Positions 26,538 to 35,616 of a stretch of DNA of 64,000 nt are shown piece by piece. Every line of letters begins with the position of its first letter. The stretch's first letter is position 1. Below the pieces are notes generated by a model. It saw only the letters and a list, made by a program, of their open reading frames with translations. It made no database searches and had not been told where the DNA came from. The stretch spans positions 806,001 through 870,000 of the forward strand of contig NZ_VIKR01000001.1 in assembly GCF_007004765.1 (NCBI RefSeq), in the 5' to 3' direction. The DNA is from Aliikangiella marina. GTDB lineage: Bacteria; Pseudomonadota; Gammaproteobacteria; Enterobacterales; Kangiellaceae. A program made the position numbers and the translations under genes.

Positions 26538-27818
26538 TTGAATCTTTCGATAAAACCCTGTGGTCCGGTCAAAGCGACAGTCACGCTACCCGGCAGTAAA
26601 TATATTGCGAATCGATTGCTACCACTGTGCGCGCTAGCATCAACGACTTCTCACATAAAAAATGTGGTTAATAACGACGATATTCAGACCGCAGCCGCAG
26701 GTTTGTCGCAACTCGGCTATCAAATACAAACTGACGGTAATGCGCTAAAAATTAACCCTCGACAAGTGACTGCGATGAAACCTATAGATATTTATACCGC
26801 ACATAGTGGCACTTTTTCTCGTTTTGTTGCTGCGATTGCGGCCTTAGAAAAGGTACCTGTCAACATCGAGTGCTCGGCTAAAATGGCGACTCGGCCGATG
26901 ATTGAATTGTTTGATGCGCTACGAAGTCTTTCGGTGGAAATTGATACGCCCAATGGTTGCTTACCGGCAAAGATTATCGGACCGGTTAAAGGTAATGAGT
27001 GCCGACTTGATGCGAGTCGAAGTAGTCAATATTTAAGTGCTTTATTAATTATTGCACCGCTGCTAGATGATGGCTTGCGAATAAACCTTACGGGTAGTGT
27101 TGTTTCTCGCGCTTATGTAGACATGACTATCCAGTTGATGAAAAAAATGAGCGTTAATGTAGAAGAGGACGAGCAAGGCTTTTACGTGCCCCCAGGGCAA
27201 AAATATCAAGGAATAGACTTTATGATTTCTCCTGATCCAGTTTCTTCTAGTTATTTTATGGGAGCGGCTGCGATCTCCGGTGGAGAAATTCTTCTGAAAA
27301 ACTTTGATAAGAACTCATTGCAGGGAGAAGCAGGATTTTATCAAGTGCTAGAAAAGATGGGCTGTAAGATCACGTTTCAAGGTGACGATTTATTGGTCGA
27401 AGGTCCAGAGAGGCTCCAGGCTATCTCGATAGATATGGGAGGAATGCCTGATGCCGTGCAAACCCTAGCGGTTGTTGCTTGTTTTGCCCAGGGTATAACG
27501 ACAATTACAAACATTGAACACTTGGCTTTCAAAGAATCGAATCGTATAGAAGACACAGCCAATGAACTCCGTAAAACCGGTATTAAGGTCGAATCTGGTA
27601 AGGATTATCTGAAAATTGAAGGCGGAATACCTCACGGCGCCAATATTGAGACGCATGATGATCATCGTATGGCAATGAGTATGGCGTTGTTGGGGATTAA
27701 AACGCCGGATATTTGTATTTTAGATAGCCAAGTTGTGGCTAAGTCGTTTCCGAAATACTGGGATTATTTAGCGGATATAGGAATATCGACTTTCCCGCAG
27801 ACCAAGAGTCTGGGTTAA
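26538..27818 (+). CDS. aroA: 3-phosphoshikimate 1-carboxyvinyltransferase (atypical EPSP synthase)
   Basis: Shikimate-pathway enzyme that transfers enolpyruvate from PEP to shikimate-3-phosphate. 426 aa; both inverted alpha-beta domains seem present, with SRSSQYLSALLIIAP-type, PDPVSSSYFMGAAAISGG, EHLAFKESNRIEDTANEL and DDHRMAMSMALLG stretches in family order. The N-terminal signature reads LPGSKYIANRLLPLCALA, where the usual LPGSKS has Tyr in place of the shikimate-phosphate-binding Ser; the Arg is retained. The start is TTG, supported by the conserved beginning. Directly followed by tyrA (3-nt gap). Confidence 0.88.
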   Translation: MNLSIKPCGPVKATVTLPGSKYIANRLLPLCALASTTSHIKNVVNNDDIQTAAAGLSQLGYQIQTDGNALKINPRQVTAMKPIDIYTAHSGTFSRFVAAIAALEKVPVNIECSAKMATRPMIELFDALRSLSVEIDTPNGCLPAKIIGPVKGNECRLDASRSSQYLSALLIIAPLLDDGLRINLTGSVVSRAYVDMTIQLMKKMSVNVEEDEQGFYVPPGQKYQGIDFMISPDPVSSSYFMGAAAISGGEILLKNFDKNSLQGEAGFYQVLEKMGCKITFQGDDLLVEGPERLQAISIDMGGMPDAVQTLAVVACFAQGITTITNIEHLAFKESNRIEDTANELRKTGIKVESGKDYLKIEGGIPHGANIETHDDHRMAMSMALLGIKTPDICILDSQVVAKSFPKYWDYLADIGISTFPQTKSLG

Positions 27819-27821
27819 GTC

Positions 27822-28838
27822 GTGAGCGCTGAAGATATTTGCCTAGATCAGCTTTCATTGGCTGATCTCGAAAAGCTACAACAAAAAGTGCTAGCCCGCA
27901 AAGCGGAACTAGAATTGTCTAGCGGTACCACAAACAAAATATCACCTAGTGCATCAGAGCAGATTCAAAAAGTGGTGGTTATTGGCGGTGAAGGACAACT
28001 CGGACAATTTTTTTGCCGGCTTTTTAACGAGTCTGGTTGTGATGTAACAAGTCTCGAAAAACAAGATTGGGCAGATGCTGAGCAGATTCTAAAAAGCGCT
28101 AACCTTGTGTTAGTGGCTGTTCCGATCCATGTCACTGAGTCGATAATAAATCGACTGACTATGCTTTCCGCTGATTGTGTTCTGGCAGATATCACCAGTA
28201 TCAAAACTATACCGGTTGAAACTATGCTAAAAGTTCATCCCGGACCTGTAGTGGGCCTGCATCCCATGTTCGGGCCGGGAGTTGAAAGCATCTCTGGACA
28301 AACCGTCGTTGTTTGCCAGGCGAGAATGGCAGCACATTCCTCGTGGCTTATCGAGCTGCTGAACTCATATGGCGCAAAGTTGGTGAAAGTGACTGCAGCA
28401 GAGCATGATCAAACAATGGCTTTTGTGCAAGTCCTCAGGCATTTCTCTACGGTTGTTTATGGTTGTCATTTAGCGGAAGAGTCTGTTGATATAGAGCAAG
28501 TGTTGTCCATGAGTTCGCCAATTTATCGACTTGAGCTTGCTATGGTTGGTCGGTTGTTTGCACAGAGTTCGGACCTGTATACAGAGATTATATTTGCCAA
28601 CCCACAAAATGTTGGCATGATGAAACGTTACATAGAGCGCTATACACGACTCTTGTCTCTGGTTGAAACAAATGATAAAAAGCGATTTAAGCGCGAGTTT
28701 GCAACAACAAGACATTGGTTTGGTAAGTATGCTGAGCAATTTTTGGATGAAAGTTCTAAGTTGTTGAGTCAGGCGAGGTTGACAAGGTCTAGTGAGGATA
28801 ATAAATCAGACCAAGTCAAAGAAAGTAATAATGATTAG
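27822..28838 (+). CDS. tyrA: Prephenate dehydrogenase lacking the chorismate mutase domain
   Basis: NAD-dependent oxidative decarboxylation of prephenate to 4-hydroxyphenylpyruvate for tyrosine synthesis. 338 aa. The NAD fold begins KVVVIGGEGQLGQFF at about residue 50, and the rest matches the dehydrogenase half of enterobacterial TyrA: VPIHVTESIINRL, GLHPMFGPGVES, QVLRHFSTVVYGCHLAEE, SSPIYRLELAMVGRLFAQ, HWFGKYAEQF. The first 48 residues are too short for a chorismate mutase, which T-protein TyrA normally has there; they form only a short charged helix. GTG start. It is coupled to aroA and followed by aroC. Confidence 0.9.
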   Translation: MSAEDICLDQLSLADLEKLQQKVLARKAELELSSGTTNKISPSASEQIQKVVVIGGEGQLGQFFCRLFNESGCDVTSLEKQDWADAEQILKSANLVLVAVPIHVTESIINRLTMLSADCVLADITSIKTIPVETMLKVHPGPVVGLHPMFGPGVESISGQTVVVCQARMAAHSSWLIELLNSYGAKLVKVTAAEHDQTMAFVQVLRHFSTVVYGCHLAEESVDIEQVLSMSSPIYRLELAMVGRLFAQSSDLYTEIIFANPQNVGMMKRYIERYTRLLSLVETNDKKRFKREFATTRHWFGKYAEQFLDESSKLLSQARLTRSSEDNKSDQVKESNND

Positions 28839-28881
28839 ATGCGTTAATTAAACATCTGCTAATAAAATAAGAGCAAGTAAT

Positions 28882-29964
28882 ATGTCAGGCGACAGTATCG
28901 GTAAATTATTTAAGGTCACTAACTGGGGCGAGTCACACGGACCCGCTTTAGGATGTGTCGTCGAAGGATGCCCATCAGGTCTGTCTCTTTCTGAGGATGA
29001 TATTCAGCCATTTTTGGATAGAAGACGCCCCGGACAGAGTCAGTTGGTTACGCAACGTAAAGAAGGTGACAAAGTAAGAATATTATCTGGCGTTGTCGAC
29101 GGCAAAACGACGGGGACTGCGATTAGTCTTATGATTGAAAATAATAATCCCCGCTCAAAAGACTATTCTGAATTTGCCAAACTGTTTCGACCCAGTCATG
29201 CCGATTTCACTTATCAGAAAAAATATGGAATTCGAGATGTCGCCGGTGGCGGACGGAGTTCTGCTCGAACTACTGCCGCTAATGTTGCCGCAGGTGCAAT
29301 TGCCAGCAAATTATTGGCGTCGCAAAAAATAGAAATTGTTTCGTGGGTGGAAGCTGTAGGAGACATTCAGTCGACAATGTCACCTGACAAAGTGACCACA
29401 GCGCTGGTCGAATCAAACCCAGTGCGTTGTCCTGATAGTAATGTAGTCAATCAAATGGAAGAAAAGATTCTAGAGGTTCGTAAGCAGGGGGATACAATCG
29501 GCGGTGTTGTACGATGCGTAGTGAGAAATATGCCTCTCGGATTGGGCGAACCGCTGTTTGACAAACTAGAGGCCGACCTGGCTAAAGCAATGATGTCGAT
29601 AAATGCAAGTAAAGGATTTGAAATAGGTTCAGGATTCGAAGGAACCAAAATGCATGGCAGTGAGCACAATGATATTTTTTATAAAAACGAAGCGGGGGAA
29701 GTGAAAACTCACACGAATTATTCGGGTGGCGTTCAAGGCGGAATATCAAATGGCATGGACCTGGATTTTAAAGTGGCCTTTAAACCTGTCGCTACTTTAA
29801 TGCAAAACCAACAAACTGTCGATCTAGAAGGCAATCCCATCGAGTACCATGGGAGAGGCCGTCACGATCCTTGCGTTCTGCCAAGAGCGGTACCTATTGT
29901 TGACGCGATGACCGCACTTGTGATTTGCGATCATTGGCTTCGATATCGTGCTTATCAAAGCTAG
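28882..29964 (+). CDS. aroC: Chorismate synthase
   Basis: Final shikimate-pathway step, EPSP to chorismate, using reduced FMN. 360 aa, normal length. Signatures in order: NWGESHGPALGCVVEGCPSG, RRRPGQSQLVTQRKE, RPSHADFTYQKKYG, GGGRSSARTTAANVAAGA, and the C-terminal GRHDPCVLPRAVPIVDAM. AAGAGCAAG lies before the ATG. Together with aroA and tyrA 5' of it, and divergent pabB, this corner is devoted to chorismate and its use. Confidence 0.97.
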   Translation: MSGDSIGKLFKVTNWGESHGPALGCVVEGCPSGLSLSEDDIQPFLDRRRPGQSQLVTQRKEGDKVRILSGVVDGKTTGTAISLMIENNNPRSKDYSEFAKLFRPSHADFTYQKKYGIRDVAGGGRSSARTTAANVAAGAIASKLLASQKIEIVSWVEAVGDIQSTMSPDKVTTALVESNPVRCPDSNVVNQMEEKILEVRKQGDTIGGVVRCVVRNMPLGLGEPLFDKLEADLAKAMMSINASKGFEIGSGFEGTKMHGSEHNDIFYKNEAGEVKTHTNYSGGVQGGISNGMDLDFKVAFKPVATLMQNQQTVDLEGNPIEYHGRGRHDPCVLPRAVPIVDAMTALVICDHWLRYRAYQS

Positions 29965-29976
29965 GCGATTTTATTA

Positions 29977-30435
29977 TTAGTCGCGTTCTTTATTGAGTTT
30001 GGGTAACTCTAATCCGAGTTGCTCTCCTCGCCATTTTGCAAAATACATTCCCGCAAAAAGAAATAAAGTGGCGAAAAACAACTCAAGCAAGATAGCGAAT
30101 AACTCATTAAGGTTAGTGACTAAAGACGTCAATGCATGGCATATGTAAATCACCGCAATGAATCCCGACCAAGCATGTGTGTAGGCTTTCCCTTGGAGTA
30201 AACCTTTGAGCGGGAATATCAACGGAATAAGCCAAAATACTGTTAACACCTCGTTGGAAAATACTTCAGAGGGATACCACCAAAGATTCCACACCGGAAT
30301 CAGAACTACGAGTCCAAAGTAGCCCGCTAAAGTTAATCGATGGGCTAACATCATGGCCGGTGAGGGTGCCGGTATTGAAGGAGCGGATGTTGAGGAAGCG
30401 GATGTTGAAGACGGATTGTTCATTGGCTGATCCAA
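29977..30435 (-). CDS. DUF2069 membrane protein
   Basis: 152 aa, four predicted membrane spans (about residues 37-53, 62-80, 90-107 and 112-130), matching the DUF2069 family of gammaproteobacterial inner-membrane proteins. The N-terminal 28 residues are a Ser/Pro/Ala-rich tail built from a 15-bp DNA repeat and precede the conserved part, which begins near ALMMLAHRLTLAGY-like sequence (MMLAHRLTLAGYFG). It ends 12 bp from the convergent aroC gene and starts just after wrbA; arsC-wrbA-DUF2069 is a recurrent gene order. Function unknown. Confidence 0.82.
   Translation of the reverse strand: MDQPMNNPSSTSASSTSAPSIPAPSPAMMLAHRLTLAGYFGLVVLIPVWNLWWYPSEVFSNEVLTVFWLIPLIFPLKGLLQGKAYTHAWSGFIAVIYICHALTSLVTNLNELFAILLELFFATLFLFAGMYFAKWRGEQLGLELPKLNKERD
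30368..30412. repeat. 15-bp tandem repeat inside the DUF2069 coding sequence
   Basis: Three in-frame 15-bp units: GCCGGTATTGAAGGA (30368), GCGGATGTTGAGGAA (30383), GCGGATGTTGAAGAC (30398). They encode the Ser/Ala/Thr/Pro-rich N-terminal tail. Confidence 0.75.
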
Positions 30436-30436
30436 C

Positions 30437-31024
30437 TTAGGCGAGTAATTGGGTAAATTTTGCGATGCGTTTGCCTTGAGCTATCGCTAAAGCCTTTTCG
30501 CTGTCACTAATCGATTTGTCGTTATCTTTCCCGGACCAGTGACTCACTCCATAAGGTGTGCCGCCGGACTCGGTATGGATTAACTCAGTCTCGCTATAAG
30601 GTAACCCGCAAACAAGCATGCCATGATGCAAAAAAGGATTCATCATCGATAATAAGGTAGATTCCTGACCGCCATGTAGACTACTTGTGGATGTGAAAAA
30701 ACTCACGGGCTTGTCGGCTAATTTGCCGCCCATCCAGATTTCGCTGGTGCCATCGATAAAGTATTTCAACGCAGCGGCCATGTTACCGAATCGAGTTGGG
30801 CTACCTACGACGAGTCCATCGCATTCGATAAGATCAAGTTTTGTTGCGTATAAATCACCGGATTCAGGAATCGCTGAATCGACCGCTTCGTTTTTTGGAG
30901 ACACCCCCGGAACAGTTCTGATGACAGCTTCACAGCCTTGCTCTTCAATGCCACGAGCGATTAGCTTAGCCAGTTTCTGAGTATGACCACTTTGTGAATA
31001 GTAAAGAACTAACACTTTAGGCAT
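30437..31024 (-). CDS. wrbA: NAD(P)H:quinone oxidoreductase, WrbA type
   Basis: FMN flavodoxin-like enzyme performing two-electron reduction of quinones, limiting redox cycling. 195 aa. The FMN phosphate loop is YYSQSGHTQKLAKLI (residues about 8-22); GLVVGSPTRFGNMAAALKYF and FTSTSSLHGGQESTLLSMM are family hallmarks. The DUF2069 gene follows within a couple of bases and arsC lies 45 bp upstream on the same strand. Confidence 0.94.
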   Translation of the reverse strand: MPKVLVLYYSQSGHTQKLAKLIARGIEEQGCEAVIRTVPGVSPKNEAVDSAIPESGDLYATKLDLIECDGLVVGSPTRFGNMAAALKYFIDGTSEIWMGGKLADKPVSFFTSTSSLHGGQESTLLSMMNPFLHHGMLVCGLPYSETELIHTESGGTPYGVSHWSGKDNDKSISDSEKALAIAQGKRIAKFTQLLA

Positions 31025-31069
31025 AACAATTTTCCCACGATTCTAATGATTTAAATTGGCCAAGAGAGT

Positions 31070-31420
31070 CTAGATTAAGTCCAGCACGTTTTCAGGCGGA
31101 CGACCGATGACCGCTTTATCGCCGGATACAACAATAGGCCTCTCGATGACTTTAGGAAAGGCGACCATCTTCTCAACCTGTTGCTCCTTAGTTAACGTTG
31201 TATCATCTAAACCTGCCTCTTTATACTCAGCTTCTTTTTTGCGCATGAGATCTTGTGGTTGCATATCTAGCGCTTTTAAAATTGACTTCAATTTAGTTTT
31301 GCTTGGTGGTGTTTTTAAGTACTCGACGATTTCTACATCAACTCCTTTGTCATTGAGAATCTCAAGCGTTTGACGAGATTTTGAACAGCGTGGGTTATGA
31401 TAAATGGTAAAGCTTGCCAT
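31070..31420 (-). CDS. arsC: Glutaredoxin-dependent arsenate reductase family protein
   Basis: 116 aa, thioredoxin-like ArsC/YffB fold. The catalytic Cys is in IYHNPRCSKSRQTLEIL (Cys11), and the C-terminal VIERPIVVSGDKAVIGRPPE matches the Arg-containing pocket of arsenate reductases. No arsR or arsB is adjacent; the gene is in the housekeeping arsC-wrbA-DUF2069 cluster, so arsenate detoxification may not be its main role. Confidence 0.9.
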   Translation of the reverse strand: MASFTIYHNPRCSKSRQTLEILNDKGVDVEIVEYLKTPPSKTKLKSILKALDMQPQDLMRKKEAEYKEAGLDDTTLTKEQQVEKMVAFPKVIERPIVVSGDKAVIGRPPENVLDLI

Positions 31421-31525
31421 GGTCAGGTCACCTTAAATTATTGACTGATTTGTTATCGTAAAGCGTGTTGGGTAGTATGTGAATGATTAGCACAATAATA
31501 AAACCGGTTATTTTAGGACTAAGTC

Positions 31526-32719
31526 GTGTTGGAAGAAAGGATTAAATACCTTCTTACTTTTATTTCTTTCGTATTTAAGCGATACGGACAGAATGGTTGT
31601 TCTTCAATTGCTGCCGAACTAACGGTCACAAGCTTACTTGCTTTGGTTCCGTTGACGGCAGTTGTCTTCGCGCTATTGGCTTTTATTCCAAGCTTTCAGG
31701 AACTCGGCCAGCAGTTGCAATCAATCATTTTCGAATATTTCGTGCCGAGCACGGGGGAAACGGTACAAACCTACTTAAATGAATTTGTTGGTAAAGCAAA
31801 AGGACTATCCGGCGTTGGCACCCTAATGCTTTTTGTTACCGCATTATTATTGATGCGCACCATTGATAGTAGCTTTAATAAAATTTGGCATGTTCAAACC
31901 AATAAATCTTTCGTAAGAACAATTTTAGTTTACTGGGCAGTGCTGACTTTGGGGCCAATTTTACTTGGTTCGAGTCTGCTCATTACTTCTTATGTGAAAT
32001 CCCTTCCGGTTATTTCAAACGTGGTTACTGATTATGGGCAGTGGATGACCCTTTGGTTACCTTTTTTAATGGCATGTTTAGCATTTTCAGTGATGTTTTA
32101 TGTAATACCCAATAGAAAAATACCGTTTTCCCATGCTTTTGGTGCGGGAATCCTAACCGCGGGTTTTTTCGAAGTGGCGAAATGGTGTTTTGGTGTTTTT
32201 GTCGCTAGCTTTTCGACTTACCAGTTTATTTTCGGCGCGCTGGCGTCAATCCCCTTGTTTTTAATTTGGATTTATCTAAGTTGGGCGATTGTTCTATTAG
32301 GGGCTGAAATCTGTCATGCTTTTGATGCATTCGAAATGACCAGCGATGTTCACAGAGAACATCCGCTGATAGAAGTGATTAACTTATTATTGATTCTCGC
32401 TAATTTTCAGTCGCGGGGAGAGTCTCTCGATGAAATGGCATTAGATCGATTGTCTGCCGAAGGTAAACGCGCTATTAACTTTGACTGGATAGAGAAGTTA
32501 GTCCAATTTGGTTTAGTGACTAAAACACAGCAGCAGTCCTATTGCTTATTGAAAGCGGCTGACGAAGTTTCAATGCAGGATCTTTATGAAGTGGCGGGAA
32601 GGCTGGTTCCGGAAAAAGCGGATATCGAAAACTCTCAACTGCCCGCTGAAACCAAAAATAGCCTATTAAATTTTGCAGACAACCTTAAGCGAACGCTTAA
32701 TGGTCGCCTGGTAATCTAA
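31526..32719 (+). CDS. YihY/BrkB-family membrane protein
   Basis: 397 aa, UPF0761-type protein. The first 270 residues hold about six membrane spans with family motifs (CSSIAAELTVTSLLALVPL; LSGVGTLMLFVTALLLMRTID; FGALASIPLFLIWIYLSWAIVLLGAEI). The cytoplasmic C-terminal 120 residues look like a winged-helix-like region (LIEKLVQFGLVTKTQ-type). Despite the old name virulence factor BrkB and RNase BN, it is an uncharacterised transporter-like protein. The start is GTG with AGGA upstream. Its 3' end overlaps the convergent PilZ-like gene by 23 bp. Confidence 0.9.
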   Translation: MLEERIKYLLTFISFVFKRYGQNGCSSIAAELTVTSLLALVPLTAVVFALLAFIPSFQELGQQLQSIIFEYFVPSTGETVQTYLNEFVGKAKGLSGVGTLMLFVTALLLMRTIDSSFNKIWHVQTNKSFVRTILVYWAVLTLGPILLGSSLLITSYVKSLPVISNVVTDYGQWMTLWLPFLMACLAFSVMFYVIPNRKIPFSHAFGAGILTAGFFEVAKWCFGVFVASFSTYQFIFGALASIPLFLIWIYLSWAIVLLGAEICHAFDAFEMTSDVHREHPLIEVINLLLILANFQSRGESLDEMALDRLSAEGKRAINFDWIEKLVQFGLVTKTQQQSYCLLKAADEVSMQDLYEVAGRLVPEKADIENSQLPAETKNSLLNFADNLKRTLNGRLVI

Positions 32720-34454
32720 CATCATCAAGCGAGGAGGGTTTTTCAAATTCGTCAATTTCAAACTCGTCCGTCAAGTTTCCCTTTTCGTGTGGGATCGCTG
32801 TCCACGGGATAACGTCTGACACTTCCTCTTGAACTTCTTCTGCTAACTCATCTCGTAATTCATAAGTTTGGTAGAAGAAGCGTTCGATACAAGGTGTCAC
32901 TTCGACTTTCAGTCTAGGTCTCACCTCGACGGGTTTATCCATGCCTAGCATCGCGTAAACCCGATTATCTTTGTGTGAACCGCGAGATGTGATTATAGTG
33001 GCGGAATTGCTGCCCTCGACAATCGCGTCTGTGACGACGATGCCTGGTTGACCACCTTTCTCGTTTTTACCTTGGTACAAGATTAACCGAACGGGATGAT
33101 AACGGCCTTCAATATATTTAAGGCCGAGCATAGTCCCGTTATGTTTATCACCGGTGTGCCAGCGACAAACCGCGAGCCGCCAATGAGGGGCTGGTTTGCC
33201 GTCCATGTATTCGCGGATTAAAGCAATATCGCCGAGCCTAATGTGCGGAATCATGTAGCGTCTCGAACACAGTCCTATTCCACCGGCAGAAACGTTGATG
33301 GCATCCCAGGTTAAATGATCCTGCTGCTTGATTTCCGTCAGTGCCTTGATTTCATCATAGGTAAGCGGCTTTCGTCCGTTTTGTTCAGCTCTACCGAGTA
33401 CTCGACTAATATCGTCAATACCCCAGACTACATCGACGCGAGTGACGATCGGATAACGCCGAGTAGACCGCTCAACGCGGTGGCTCCAGTGTCTCGTCAA
33501 ATGCTCCCAGAGGTACTTGGCTGTAGAAAAGCGAATCGACCGGTGAAAAGACTTGGCCGGTAATTTGTTGTTTTCGGTGAAACTTTCGAGGTCAAACTTG
33601 ATCTGACGGAGCAGGTCAAAGGTCAACAATAAGCGAATTTTCGGATCTTCGGGATCATCGAGCTCGCTGGTAACAAAACTGGGTTTGTTTTCGCTGGTAA
33701 CATCAATGATAAAGCATTGTTCTTTACGGAATTCGTCTGGATCTTCAGAAATACTGGCCAGATGTCCCCAATTTTGAAGATAATAAAAGAGCTGCCAATG
33801 CTCACCTTTATCAAGGTGATAAGGATCGGCGAGGGCTATCAAGCAGTTACGTATGTAATTCTGCTCGATAGAAGGCAAGCAATGGGATTCACCCACTTCG
33901 ACCACCGCTTTCTCGGATTCTTCTTTGCCGGCGTTTGCGAAGAGGGCATTGATCTCTCGCCATAAGTAGATGGGCACCGGTGTATAAATTTCGTACTGCT
34001 CGATCAGCATGATGCCGAGGTAGAAAATCGCAAAAGCCGTTGCCTTGACTTTGTGCTTATTTTTTCCCCAAAACTGACGCTTTCCGAGGCAATCATTGAC
34101 AATGATTTTATGAGCGAAGGCCATTTCTCGTGTCAAGTTGTGGAGCTTTTCGAGAATCTCTTTTTCGGCACTGTTGCTTTTGTTGCTGACGACATTGGCA
34201 ACGATTTTAGGGCGGTAGCTATCGTGGATTAGGCGATAGCTGGCATCGAACAGCTCAGTAAGTTCTGCTCGATGTTTGTAATTCATTTCAGTTCGATTGA
34301 GACTTGATATCGCACGAGTGATTTCAGGCAATGTCTTCGACATATCTGCCAGAGGCAATGATCGAAGCCATTCCGATAACTTGCTCTTATCCGTCTCAAC
34401 TAGAATGTGTTGACCTTCCTGTTGAGAGGGGATGGTTAATCTAAGACTATCCAT
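32697..34454 (-). CDS. Large cytoplasmic protein with a PilZ-like C-terminal domain
   Basis: 585 aa, no signal peptide or membrane span. The N-terminal 370 residues are helix-rich with no domain I recognise. At about residues 385-480 there is a candidate PilZ domain: an Arg-rich stretch (RVERSTRRYPIVTR) upstream and NVSAGGIGLCSRR, which fits the (D/N)xSxxG c-di-GMP-binding motif. A further region of about 100 residues ends in an acidic tail. I infer a c-di-GMP receptor, which would connect to the GGDEF-EAL protein in the window. The 3' end overlaps the convergent YihY gene. Confidence 0.65.
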   Translation of the reverse strand: MDSLRLTIPSQQEGQHILVETDKSKLSEWLRSLPLADMSKTLPEITRAISSLNRTEMNYKHRAELTELFDASYRLIHDSYRPKIVANVVSNKSNSAEKEILEKLHNLTREMAFAHKIIVNDCLGKRQFWGKNKHKVKATAFAIFYLGIMLIEQYEIYTPVPIYLWREINALFANAGKEESEKAVVEVGESHCLPSIEQNYIRNCLIALADPYHLDKGEHWQLFYYLQNWGHLASISEDPDEFRKEQCFIIDVTSENKPSFVTSELDDPEDPKIRLLLTFDLLRQIKFDLESFTENNKLPAKSFHRSIRFSTAKYLWEHLTRHWSHRVERSTRRYPIVTRVDVVWGIDDISRVLGRAEQNGRKPLTYDEIKALTEIKQQDHLTWDAINVSAGGIGLCSRRYMIPHIRLGDIALIREYMDGKPAPHWRLAVCRWHTGDKHNGTMLGLKYIEGRYHPVRLILYQGKNEKGGQPGIVVTDAIVEGSNSATIITSRGSHKDNRVYAMLGMDKPVEVRPRLKVEVTPCIERFFYQTYELRDELAEEVQEEVSDVIPWTAIPHEKGNLTDEFEIDEFEKPSSLDDVRLPGDH

Positions 34455-34728
34455 GATTAAATTTACTACTCTCCTAAGATCTTCCTATTTTTAATTATAA
34501 TTTTTATCGTTTTAAACTTGGCTCAATTCTGCTTCCTCTTTCAAGTACTTATCTTTGCACTCAACCTGTGCTCGTTTGCATCCGAAAGTGGATAATTCGA
34601 GCAGTTTGTTGACAGCCTAGTTAGGCATCCTGGTGTTTTAAGATAAGTTCCCTATATTCCTTGAGAGAATCAACCTTAGTAATGTTACAATCGCCGTTTT
34701 ATAGCGAATTCGGGCTTTTCTAACAAAA

Positions 34729-35250
34729 ATGATTGTAAATCAAAGCGATAAACAAAAAAATTTTACCCAGATACGTAAAACTATAGCATACAAATTCACC
34801 TTAATTCTATTTATGAACGCGTTATTTCTCGCAGGATGCAGCCAAAATGGTGAATTTATGTTAATGAACGGCGAAAAGCGCTCACTTGATGACTATCAAG
34901 GGAGTTGGGTTGTGGTCAATTTTTGGGCAGAATGGTGTGCCCCTTGCTTAGAAGAAGTTCCAGAGTTAAATAAAATTCATGGGACCTCAGCTGATCAGCC
35001 GATACAAGTGATCGGTGTTAGTTTCGATCCGTTAGAGAATCAGCAAATTACAGCGATTATCAACAAGTGGAAGATTAAGTATCCTGTTATGGCGAGTGAC
35101 CCGGTACCTATTCTACCCTTTGGTTTGCCTGCTCAATTACCGACCAACTATCTGATTAATCCGCAAGGGGAAGTCGTCGAAAAGTTAATTGGTAAGCAAT
35201 CGGCAGAAACTATCTTAAAAGCGATAGGGCGCACAAAAAATAAAAATTAA
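34729..35250 (+). CDS. TlpA-like thioredoxin-fold lipoprotein
   Basis: 173 aa. A hydrophobic signal ending in the lipobox LAGC (Cys37) predicts a lipid anchor; the domain then faces the periplasm. The active site is WAEWCAPCLEEVPEL (WCxPC) and the cis-Pro region is GLPAQLPTNYLI. Such TlpA/ResA-like proteins reduce periplasmic disulfides, for example in cytochrome c maturation, but no ccm gene is nearby. Monocistronic. Confidence 0.88.
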   Translation: MIVNQSDKQKNFTQIRKTIAYKFTLILFMNALFLAGCSQNGEFMLMNGEKRSLDDYQGSWVVVNFWAEWCAPCLEEVPELNKIHGTSADQPIQVIGVSFDPLENQQITAIINKWKIKYPVMASDPVPILPFGLPAQLPTNYLINPQGEVVEKLIGKQSAETILKAIGRTKNKN

Positions 35251-35616
35251 ATAGGAATTCTCAACCCGTTTCAGCCAGCGGCTGGCAAAATAGGGACCAG
35301 TCCTCATTTTTTTATATTGGTCTGAGATAAAATCTAATAGCATCAACGGATTATTGATTCTCGTTATTAAATAATCTAAGTTAGTACTGTAGCGTTTATC
35401 ACTATCTTAAATTTCGACCGTTTGTAAGAATCTCACTGGTATCATTTGCTAAAATTGGCTATTAATACAAAGTGTTAGAGCCAAAAGCTCGAAGTGGGTG
35501 TAAGATAAGGGCTTTACAAAAATCGAATAGAATAACGAGCTGAAAAATTAAACAATAAGAAATAAGCTCCATAATGAACGAAGCAAGAATTAAGAACGGA
35601 AAAAAGTAGACATACT
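35251..35616 (+). other. Intergenic region upstream of the TPR-ExbBD cluster
   Basis: 366 bp, AT-rich, with no gene that I can support. The promoter of the downstream cluster should lie here, but no box pair stands out enough to call. Confidence 0.5.
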
